A stretch of 64,000 nucleotides of DNA from Capra hircus (taxonomy: Eukaryota; Chordata; Mammalia; Artiodactyla; Bovidae): positions 12,170,001 to 12,234,000 of the forward strand of contig NC_030813.1 of NCBI RefSeq assembly GCF_001704415.2. Direction: 5' to 3'. The position numbers and the translations under genes were made by a program. Below, in pieces: positions 55,990-64,000 of this stretch. Position 1 is the first letter of the stretch; each line of letters begins with the position of its first letter. Below the pieces are notes generated by a model. It saw only the letters and a program-made list of their open reading frames with translations. It did no database searches and was not told the origin of the DNA.

Positions 55990-56291
55990 GCTTAATAATG
56001 TGGAGAAGGCAATGGCACCCCACTCCAGTACTCTTGCCTGGAAAATCCCATGGACGGAGGAGCCTAGTAGGCTGCAGTCCGTGGGGTCGCTAAGAGTCGG
56101 ACACGACTAAGCGACTTCACTTTCACTTTTCACTTTCTTGCACTGGAGAAGGAAATGGCACTCACTCCAGTGTCCTTGCCTGGAGAATCCCAGGGACGGG
56201 GGAGCCTGGTGGACTGCCGTCTATGGGGTCGCACAGAGTCGAACACGACTGAAGCGACTTAGCAGCAGCAGCAGCGGCTTAATAATGTGGA
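55990..56291 (+). mobile_element. Bov-A2 SINE, full-length dimer, 15-bp TSD
   Basis: Both units are present (56005-56276): 'gaaggcaatggcaccccact', linker 'ttcactttcacttttcactt', 'ggagaaggaaatggcactca', ending gacttagcagcagcagcag. gcttaataatgtgga is exactly duplicated at 55990-56004 and 56277-56291. Its near-consensus sequence suggests a recent insertion. Confidence 0.97.
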
Positions 56292-56644
56292 AATCATTCA
56301 ATAGACATTTTGAAAGATATAACCTTGGTTATTAAAATGACATCATAACAACATTTCCATTATTTTTTTGTCCTTAGTTTCTCCAAGGTAATAATTCTTT
56401 ACAGACTTATATATAAGACCACAATCAGGATGGGCACAGACCTGCTAGGAGGACCTTTCACACCTGGGAGCTCATTTTGCTTTATTTCATATCACATCCT
56501 TAACATTATGGAATCTTTCTCTATAGATTTCTTGCTGGAAGCCTTAGGAATGTAGATGAGATGTTCTGTTGGCCAGGGTGGTAGGGCTTATAGACCTGTG
56601 ATTTTTGTTCTCCTCTCATAGTTTTATCAATACCTGCACCAGTG
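56292..56644. other. Unassigned spacer
   Basis: Nothing recognised. Confidence 0.45.
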
Positions 56645-57150
56645 TGAATTCAGGAATGAGCACCCACTATGTGCCTGGCACTTTTCTAGACTTTGGAGAA
56701 ACACTAATGAACACACAGGTCCTTGCCTTCAAGAAGTTAATATTTTAGTGGGAGTGGGAGAATGGTAGGAGATGGAAACAGATTTATTCTAAGCAGGTAA
56801 TAAACACATATGATCATTTCAGATTGTGTTGAATGTTATGAAGGGAATAAAGAGGGTGATGTGATTCAGATTAATTGGATTAGAGTGGAGCTGCTTGGGA
56901 AAGAGTAATAAGAGGTGTGGCAGTAACATTTGAGCAGTGGCCTGAATGATGAGATTGAGCTTCCCATGGAAAAACCCAGAGGAAGAATATTTAAGCCAGA
57001 GAGAAAAAAGAAAAAAAGCTACCGAAACAAGAATAAGAAAGACAGATGGAGGAAAAGAAAGGCCATCAGTGTTTCTGGACTGTAATGATCAAAACTGAGA
57101 GTGGATTGAAATGAGGTTGGAAAGATTGGGAGTGATTGGTTTAGATAGGA
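56645..57150 (-). mobile_element. L2 LINE 3' region
   Basis: Antisense L2: 'cccactatgtgcctggcact', 'aacacacaggtccttgcctt', 'gtggcagtaacatttgagca', 'gtggcctgaatgatgagatt'. Diverged, same part as the 50-kb and 20-kb copies. Confidence 0.72.
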
Positions 57151-57176
57151 ACTTAGAGGCCTTATATCTTAGGTTC

Positions 57177-57600
57177 TCAGGAAACAAACTCTGGGATGGA
57201 GATTTACATGAAGAAAAGTCCCAGGGAAGTTATCTAGTCACACTTGGATCAGCATCTCTGAGGCAGTGAAAACGAAGGACTGGGCAGTGTTAAAAGTGGG
57301 ACTGTAATGCACCCCAGGGAAAGGCCTTAGTGTATTCTACAGTGGAGCCTAGAGTGGGACTGACCCTTCAAAACTGTCCCACTTTAGCTAAGGAGGTTGA
57401 ATGTTTAAACCTGTCCATGGAGCCTCAGTAGATGCCGTTCACAGTCCCTGGAGAAGGACTCGGCTGAGAGCCAGCCACCTCCAACGATTCCAGCAACTAA
57501 GGAATGAGCGCCTGGGTCCCGAAACAGGGTACCACTGCATTTTATCACATTCAATATCGATGATTCAGCTTATTATACAAAATAATTTACATATGTCTTA
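57177..57600 (-). repeat. Old interspersed repeat, minus-strand relative of the 44.5-kb one
   Basis: 'ttctcaggaaacaaactctg' and 'ggatggagatttacatgaag' are the complement of the 'tccatctcagagtctgcttcc' type ending noted at 44.9 kb. The extent beyond the end region is guessed. A 66-codon frame at 57401-57601 is not credible as a gene. Confidence 0.35.
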
Positions 57601-57605
57601 AAATA

Positions 57606-57834
57606 CATTTGACGCTTGAACACTGTGGGGGCTAGGATGGCAGTCCTCTGTGTGCAGTCGAAAATTGACTATAAATTATAGTTGGCCCATAGTGTCTGCA
57701 GTTCCTCTATATGTATGGTTCTGTATCCGTGGATTCAGTCAACTATGGGTCATGTGGAACTACAGTACTTAGTACTGGAAAACGTGTGCATGTAAGTGCA
57801 TTCAAACCCATGTGTGTTATCCAAGGGTCAGCTG
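57606..57834. mobile_element. Tigger/pogo-class non-autonomous DNA transposon (MER2/MER8-like)
   Basis: Ends are inverted: 'catttgacgcttgaacac' on the left and the complement of 'ccaagggtcagctg' on the right. Between them 'gcagtcgaaaattgactata', 'atagttggcccatagtgtct' and 'ccgtggattcagtcaactat' are typical of this old mammalian mariner-superfamily group. No transposase. Confidence 0.72.
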
Positions 57835-58083
57835 TCCTTGGTAAAAACTGAGATGAAAACAGACCTAGTACACACACATGTAGAATTATGCATGTGTATG
57901 TGAAGTGCTCTCGTTAACATATATGTGCACCTGTGAGTCTTAAGGTCAGAGCTCGGAATGGAGGGCATTCAGCAGCAAACAGCTTTGTTCCAGTTCAGAG
58001 TGAGGCTGAACAGGGCAGGAAGAGTGATAGGGATTAAGGAAGAATCTCCCATCTTCTCCCCTCCCTCCTCGTTCTCATAGTAT

Positions 58084-58280
58084 AGTGTTAGTCGCTCAGT
58101 CACGTCCAGCTCTTTGTGACCCCATGGACTGTAGCCCCCCACCAGGCCACTCTGTCCATGGGATTCTCTAGGCAAGAACAAGAGTAGGTTGCCATTTCCT
58201 TCTCTAGGGGATCTTCCCAACCCAGGGATCGAACCTGGGTCTCCTGCATTGGAGGAAGATTCTTTACCATCTGAGCTACA
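58084..58280 (-). mobile_element. Bov-tA SINE, head truncated
   Basis: Reverse complement: 'tgttagtcgctcagtcacgt', 'gggattctctaggcaagaac', 'cccaacccagggatcgaacc', 'ttctttaccatctgagctac', where the last ~15 bases of the head (caccagggaagccc) are lost. Confidence 0.93.
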
Positions 58281-58404
58281 TATTCTAGTCTGTTCTAATT
58301 TATCCTTTTAACTATTTTTTTTCTCCAAATGTGTTCATTCCTCTCTTTTTATGTTAATATGTTTTTGCTCTTTTTTCTTTGATTGTCACTTTTTGGTATA
58401 GGAT

Positions 58405-58640
58405 CAAAAGAAACTGAATGACAGGGTTATAAATCCAGACAGGAAGCAATGACAATGTGGCTTAGGGCAGTGGAAATGGAAGATGAGATGGATGTGGGTT
58501 GGATTTGACAGTTCAAGGTCAGAACGTTGACAGCTGAACAGTGGGACTGAATACACTGATAAAGCAAAGTCAGGAGTGAAAGGGGAAAGGGCAAGTCTGG
58601 GCACCAGGAGCCGGAAGAGGAGGAGTTCCAGTCTGTGAAG
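58405..58640 (-). mobile_element. L2 LINE fragment
   Basis: 'aatgtggcttagggcagtgg' and 'gatgagatggatgtgggttg' resemble antisense L2 reverse-transcriptase sequence. It could be the continuation of the L2 at 56.6 kb, separated by later insertions. Confidence 0.42.
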
Positions 58641-60473
58641 GATGTTTCAGAAGCCCCTGGAGGACAGCCTTGTGAAGATGGACACCTGGCAGCCGAGATG
58701 TTAGGGAATCAGAACAGAGACCATGCTAGAGACACGAATTTCAGAAACATCTACATGGAGAAAGCTGATTGTGTAAATAGATGGTTTACTAGGCTGTTTC
58801 TAATGGCAAGTACATATAACAGAAACCATGTCATTTAACTGGAAAATAGTGGGAAGATGTTTTATTTTCACATATTTAAAGACTGAGCATGGTTAGAAAA
58901 GAGACTGCCTCCTCCTTCTCCACAGGGCATCTAAGCTCTTTTGAACAAGGTTGTTTTAGGGATGCATTTCTGAAAACAGACGTCCTCGTGAAGGGCACGG
59001 GTTTGATAGATACGTGATATAAAGGAGAAGTCTACTTACTTTGCCTCATGATGCTTTTGGATGGTAAAAGTTTTGGACCCTCATTGCAGTAGACATGGTT
59101 TTGATGGCTAATGTTGAAGTGCAGAATCTTCTGGAAGACTTGTTAGCAACTAGAGAAATCAGTCATCATTTAGTAATTAAGAGAGTTGTTTTTCTTTTGC
59201 TGAGCCTGATCCACCTAATGGTTTTGTTTGATAAGGTGTGAAGCTTTTTTTTTTTCCTCTTGTGTGTGTGTTTCAATTTTAAAATGTCAACATTATTCTT
59301 TAATAGTATTTTGTTTTAATTCATGTATAATTTTGTAACAAAGAACTGTCTGAAAATTATAAAGTTTGTATGAGATTTTCTGTGATAATTGAACCAAGAA
59401 AAGGTGTAGGAAACAGAGTGCCTGATGATTTACTATTTTATGTTAAGAGTAAAGAGAGAATAAAAATATCTCATTTGTGTTTGGCTACTCTCATGTTATT
59501 GACAAGAACAGTCAAAAACTACCCATTTTCAGCTGGTGGGTGGGTGTGTAAGGAATTAAGTTTCTTATTTTTATAAAGTATATGCCAGATAAAAAGCTTT
59601 GGAGACTGAAGATTTCCTTGTTTAACCCAAGACAAACCTGAGGCTTACTTGTAGCAGACAGTTTTATTGTCCTTTGTCTGGCTTTATGGTTAATTCTAAA
59701 TGCCCATCAGTCCATTTTGGTCATTGGTGCCCCTGATAAAGGGACTCACAGCTTTTTAGGCTATCCATTTTTCCATCCTAGTTGGCTAAACTACTTGAAT
59801 TGGGTTTGATTGATGACCTGACTTGCCCTTAAGAAGATGGTTTGTTGACCACAGGCCACGTAAAATGGCATGTAAGGCCAGTTGATATTTATATGGTCAA
59901 TAAACATTTATACTGATGTATCACACATTTGTGTGGATATTGTACTGCTAGGGGGTTGTTACTGTTGATCACATCTAAGCAATGATTTATAACAGATTAC
60001 CTAGGGACATAGGAAATGGTTACTTACTGTGTGCTCTAAAATGTTTTTTCCTCCCCTTCAATAGCACACAGCTTAAAATTTAATATCAACTTATTTCCCT
60101 AAAATGCAGAAAGGGGGAAAAAATAGGGGAGGATTGTTGATAATTTACTGAACTCCATTTAGGAAAAAACACAATACACAGATTCAAAGAGAACATAAGT
60201 GCTCCTGCCTAGTTCCCAGGTGAATTTTGTGAACTAAGAAACTTGTATCTCCGTTAATATTGGATTTTTGTATTGTGAAACTATTATTTGAGCAATCTAG
60301 TGTGTGTATATGTGCGTACATGTATTTAAAATAAGAAAGGAGTTTACTATGTTGGTATTAAGACCTGTGGGATAAACTTACACTAACCAGGATGGATAAG
60401 AATGGTTCTCTTACTGAGAAATCGGGACTGAAAGCTTTTTTCCCCTCAATGATCATATTAAAAATAAATCTCT
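58641..60473. other. Unassigned 1.8-kb block
   Basis: No interspersed repeat recognised; T10 run near 59248. No coding signal. Confidence 0.45.
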
Positions 60474-60850
60474 GTTGTTGTTCAGTTGCTCAGTCGTGTC
60501 CTACTCTTTGTGACTCCATAGACTGCAGCGTGCCAGGCTTCCCCATGCTTCACCATATGCTGGAGCTTGCTCAAACTCAGCGTTCGTTGAGTCAGTGATG
60601 CCATCCAACCGGCTCGTCCTCTCTCATCCGCTTTTCCTCCTGCCTTCAATCTTTCCCAGCATCAGAGTCTTTCCAGTGAGTCAGTTCCTCGCATCAGGTG
60701 CCAAAGTATTGGAGCTTCAGCCTCAGCATCATTCCCTCCATAGAATATTCAAGATTGATTGCCTTTAGGATTGACTTGTTTGATCTCATTGCAGTCCAAG
60801 CGATTCTCAAGAGTCTTCTCCAACACTACAGTTCTAAAGCATCAATTATA
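60474..60850 (-). mobile_element. BovB LINE 3' fragment, older copy
   Basis: Complement of the BovB 3' end: 'gttgctcagtcgtgtcctac', 'gagtcagtgatgccatccaa', 'atctttcccagcatcagagt', 'gtgccaaagtattggagctt', 'gattctcaagagtcttctcc'. It is the only minus-strand BovB in the window, with the older 'agaatattcaa' signature and many CpG-decay changes. Confidence 0.95.
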
Positions 60851-61194
60851 TCCAGAGCATTGCAAGACTCCAAATACTTGGCTTGTGGCCGATTTTTTTT
60901 GTTTGTTTGTTTTGCAAATTTAATTCCCCAAATTTCTAATTACTTGGGGAAAAAAGTGGTTCCAGAATTAAGATGTGTACTTCCTTCTTAAATTTAAAGG
61001 TCAGTACATCAAGGGTCCAATAAAAATCCTTCTTTAGCAAGATGAGATCTCCCCAAAATGTGCAAATCATGTCATTTAGAAAAATAGCTTAAGATTTTGT
61101 TGTTGGGAAGATAGGATAAATAAAATGTTCCTTTTAGTACCATTGCTTATGAATATTTTTTCAAAGATTTGAGAAAAGGTACAAGGGCTGATGG
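60851..61194. other. Unassigned spacer
   Basis: AT-rich with a (gttt)n run at 60899-60913; nothing recognised. Confidence 0.45.
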
Positions 61195-61437
61195 GATACT
61201 ACCAGCTACTATCAGCTACCTTAGTGGGTCAGTGGTAAAGAATCCACCTGCCAATGCAGGAGACATGAGTTCAGTCCCTGAATCAGGAAGATCCTCTGGA
61301 GGAGGAAATGGCAACCCACTCCAGTATTCTTGCCTGGGAAATCGCATGGACAGAGGAGCCTGGTGGGCTGCAGTGCATGGGGTCGCAAAGAGTTGGACAC
61401 AACTGAGTGACTAAACAACAGCAGAGACTGATACTAC
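61195..61437 (+). mobile_element. Bov-tA SINE, 8-bp TSD
   Basis: Plus strand: 'taccttagtgggtcagtggt', 'aatcaggaagatcctctgga', 'cactccagtattcttgcctg', 'gagttggacacaactgagtg' with an AAC-like tail. gatactac is duplicated at 61195-61202 and 61430-61437. Confidence 0.93.
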
Positions 61438-61767
61438 AGAGGTGTACCAGAGGGCATTTTTTCATATAAGTACATCTCAATTATTTGGACTTGCTTATCT
61501 GAAAATATTTTGATAAATTCTTCCCATTACCTTTGAGATAAAAATTTATTTAAATTTCAGTGTCAAGGATGTTACTTAGAATCAAGTACATTGTAGTGAC
61601 TTGCCATTCATTCATTCTTCATTTTTTTACTTTATCTTTTAATTGTATTTTTCAAGGAAAAGAATTAGGAAGTAGTAACTAAATGTTTATCTCTTCTGGT
61701 TCTCAAAAATGCCTATGTATTCTAATAATTTTCGTGACTATATTGACATAAAATTAAAACGTCTGTG
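61438..61767. other. Spacer between inverted SINEs
   Basis: AT-rich; no repeat recognised. Confidence 0.5.
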
Positions 61768-61980
61768 AAAAGTGAAAGTGTTAGTTGCTAAGTCACGTCC
61801 AACTCTTTGTTAACCCATGGACTGCAGCCCACCAGGCTCCTCTGTCCATGGAATTCTCCAAGCAATAATATTGGAGTGGGCAGCCATTCTCTTCTCCAGG
61901 ATCTTTGCGACCCAGGGATTGAACCTGGGTCTCCTGCATTGCAGGCGAATTCTTTACTGTCTGAGCCACAAAGGAAGCCT
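61768..61980 (-). mobile_element. Bov-tA SINE
   Basis: Reverse complement: 'gttagttgctaagtcacgtc', 'gaattctccaagcaataata', 'cccagggattgaacctgggt', 'ctgtctgagccacaaaggaa'. Inverted relative to the SINE at 61.2 kb. Confidence 0.93.
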
Positions 61981-63167
61981 CACATTACCTATTTTTGTTT
62001 ATTTTACTGTCCTCTATAAGCTCATGAGTTTCCTTTCTAAAATCTGAATGTAAGTTATATATGTATCTGTTCAAACCATGTAAGGTGGTATCAGGGGCTC
62101 TTACACAGGATAGCGGGCCCTGGACATTTACAGGATTCTGGGAGATGGGCTCAGCTGCCATTTGGAAAAGCTACTGTATTTGAAGGGTCTGTCCTTTTAT
62201 TGGTGTGGTCTCTCCGGGTGCGCCTTACTGAAGGCAATCAAACAGAGTGAAGGACTTGGCTCGGCCTCTGCTGTCTCTGAGGCCTGTCCAGTTCTCTGCT
62301 GCTGGTTCTCTGCAGGTGTGTGCATCAGAGACGAGGACGAGCAGGTTTGTCCTTTCAGGGAGCCCACCGCCTCCAGTGGGATGCCGTGGGGCCACAGCTT
62401 CTAAAGCTGCTGCAGCACAGTATTTGAAACTGACCTCAAGATTTTGATCTGCTCGGTTTATTTTTAGAAGTAATGACAGTATAGCACTTTGAGGCCTGGA
62501 TGTTATTTCTAGACTGAAGAGAAATATTATTTTTCTGAGAAGTAGAATTTTGGGATTTTAAATGGATTTTTGGTAAGGATTTCTGAAGCTTTTCCAGTAA
62601 ATGGGACTTGCTAGCCAAAAAGGATAGTTGGGAAGCCATATATTTACCCTCTTCCTGCTGAATTTCGTCTCTAGTCCTGGGCCTGGGAGATGTCTCAGAG
62701 AGGATGTGTGATCTTGCCCCTCATTCTTAGCGAATCCCAGACGCACAAAGAAAGAAGCATTCATTCTTTTCTGCTTTCCAAGTTACTAAGTTTTAAATTA
62801 CATTTATACATACAATACCTACTAGGTTGGCTATAGGGAGTATATTTATAACTTGTAACATGAAATATCTGTTAGTTTGCCTAGGAATTTGGAGACACAC
62901 ATGCATTTATTTGTGTCTCATTTGGAATGAATGAACAGTAACTTTTTATGTGTATGTGTATGTATATTTTGGATTGATTATATGTTAATTTCGATGATAC
63001 ATGATTATTCTGTTTGGAGAAATGTCTTCATGAATTTTAATTTTTGCAGATACAATATTCATTAGTCTCCTAATTGAAATCCTTGCCTATAATCCATCTT
63101 TTTTTCTTTGGTTTCAAACTCTATAATACCATCAACTTGATTTTTCTAAAATAATACCAGCACTTTG
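61981..63167. other. Unassigned 1.2-kb block
   Basis: GC-richer around 62090-62420 with several CpGs and overlapping 66-80 codon frames, none with a recognisable domain. The rest is AT-rich. Confidence 0.42.
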
Positions 63168-63690
63168 GTACTGCTCACTGTATGCCAGACACTGTTCTGT
63201 TCTTATATAAAAATCTCTCTACAACTGCATGAAGTTGGTACTATTAATATCCTCATTTTTTATAAGAAGAAACTGAGGCACAAAGAGGTCAGAGCACTTA
63301 CCCCAGGTCACAAATCTTGTGGTAAGTGGATGAGCTGGTGTTTGAACCCAGGCAGTCTAACTCTGGAGAAGGCAATGGCAACCCGCTCCAGTACTCTTGA
63401 CTGGAAAAGCCCATGGACAGAGGAGGCTGGTGGGCTGCAGTCCATGGGGTCGCTAAGAGTCCGACGCGACTGGGTGATTTCACTTTCACTTTCATGCACT
63501 GGAGAAGGAAATGGCAACCCACTCCAGTGTTCTTGCCTGGAGAATCCCAGGGACGGGGGAGCCTGGTGGGCTGCTGTCTATGGGGTTGCACAGAGTCGGA
63601 CATGACTGACGTGACTTAGCAGCAGCAGCAGCAGTCTAACTCTAGAATCTCTGTACATAACCACTGTATTATACTTCCTTGCAAAAAAAA
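63168..63690 (+). mobile_element. MIR SINE interrupted by Bov-A2
   Basis: A clear MIR: 'cactgtatgccagacactgt', 'aagaagaaactgaggcacaa', 'tttgaacccaggcagtctaa', then after the insert 'ctagaatctctgtacataac' and 'cactgtattatacttcctt'. Both halves are collinear with the family consensus. Confidence 0.88.
63352..63643 (+). mobile_element. Bov-A2 SINE nested in MIR, 13-bp TSD
   Basis: Full dimer (63365-63630): 'ggagaaggcaatggcaaccc', linker 'tttcactttcactttcatgc', 'ggagaaggaaatggcaaccc', ending gacttagcagcagcagca. gcagtctaactct is duplicated at 63352-63364 and 63631-63643; the first four bases of the second copy may be part of the AGC tail. Confidence 0.97.
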
Positions 63691-63798
63691 AAAAAACCAA
63701 CAACAAAAAATCCTGTTAGTTCACCGTTGTTAGTTCACCCTTCTAATTAAAGCCCACATTCTCTGCAGCATGGTTCCCATCTTCCCAGTATTGGATTG
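63691..63798. other. Spacer with 14-bp tandem duplication
   Basis: gttagttcacc occurs twice in close succession (63715 and 63729). The poly(A)/CAA tract just upstream (63681-63708) may be a SINE or MIR tail remnant. Confidence 0.6.
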
Positions 63799-64000
63799 CA
63801 GTTAACCCTTCAACAGCATAAGGGGGTTAGAGACGCCTACCTTGTGTGCAGTGACAATCTCTGTGTGAGTTACAGTCCTTGTGTCTGAGGTTCCTCCACA
63901 TCCATGGATAGAACAAATGGCAAACTGTATACTGCTGTAATATTTACTAAGAAAAAAATCAGTATATATAAGTGGACTAATACAGTTCACACCTGTGTTG
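63799..64000. mobile_element. Tigger/pogo-class element (MER2/MER8-like), cut by window end
   Basis: It starts cagttaacccttcaacagca and continues 'gggggttagagacgcctacc', 'tgcagtgacaatctctgtgt', 'catccatggatagaacaaat', 'atataagtggactaatacag', 'ttcacacctgtgttg'. Same group as the 57.6-kb element; its distal inverted end should lie about 20 bases past the window. Confidence 0.75.

Noticed and set aside
56262..56276. AGC trinucleotide runs at several sites as disease-type expansions
   Set aside because: Each is the normal short AGC tail of a Bov-A2 SINE, directly followed by the target-site duplication.
62316..62344. Possible 29-base microexon (ttctctgcag before, gtttgt after)
   Set aside because: Acceptor- and donor-like dinucleotides at this spacing are common by chance, there is no neighbouring exon, and 29 bases would shift the frame.
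1..64000. CRISPR array, phage, plasmid or bacterial operon
   Set aside because: No regularly spaced identical repeats with unique spacers, no densely packed genes and no Shine-Dalgarno-led frames. The repeats are interspersed ruminant retroposons.

Overview
This is nuclear DNA from a ruminant, almost certainly a bovid (cattle, sheep, goat, buffalo or a relative). The evidence is its repeats. I count seven fragments of the BovB (RTE-type) LINE, about eighteen Bov-tA tRNA-derived SINEs, six Bov-A2 dimeric SINEs, two CHR-type cetartiodactyl SINEs and several pieces of the ruminant-lineage L1. These sit among older mammalian repeats: L2, MIR, L1M, and Tigger and hAT DNA transposons. The species cannot be fixed from the sequence alone.

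I find no supportable host protein-coding gene, RNA gene or CRISPR array. The longest open frames (209, 189, 194 and 162 codons) are BovB reverse-transcriptase remnants, their antisense shadows, or translations of SINEs. The window therefore looks intergenic or deep-intronic.

Layout: 0-10 kb is dense in young retroposons. It holds a tandem Bov-tA pair, a GC-rich/BovB composite retroposed into the head of a Bov-tA, three more BovB pieces, and an L2 split by BovB. 10-16.6 kb is mostly unassigned, with one old L1. 16.6-29.6 kb mixes Bov-tA/Bov-A2 with long minus-strand L1M blocks (21.2-23.0 and 26.5-28.7 kb), L2 and MIR, plus a 5'-inverted L1 at 17.3 kb. 29.6-34.8 kb has no recognised interspersed repeat, only microsatellites and a G-quadruplex-prone tract. 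36-37.1 kb is the longest BovB copy, carrying a broken reverse transcriptase. 37-43 kb is mostly unassigned and contains a perfect RFX X-box-like site. 43.8-44.9 kb has two adjacent hAT-type transposon fossils and an old repeat. 47-51.5 kb is a run of L2, L1M and MIR. 53.6-64 kb returns to SINE-rich sequence with L2, a minus-strand BovB and two Tigger-like elements, the second cut by the window end.

The most informative signal is structural: target-site duplications and nesting let the order of insertions be read directly. Repeat family names are assigned from memory of their consensus sequences, not from a database search. Boundaries are good to a few bases where a target-site duplication is quoted, otherwise to roughly 10-50 bases.
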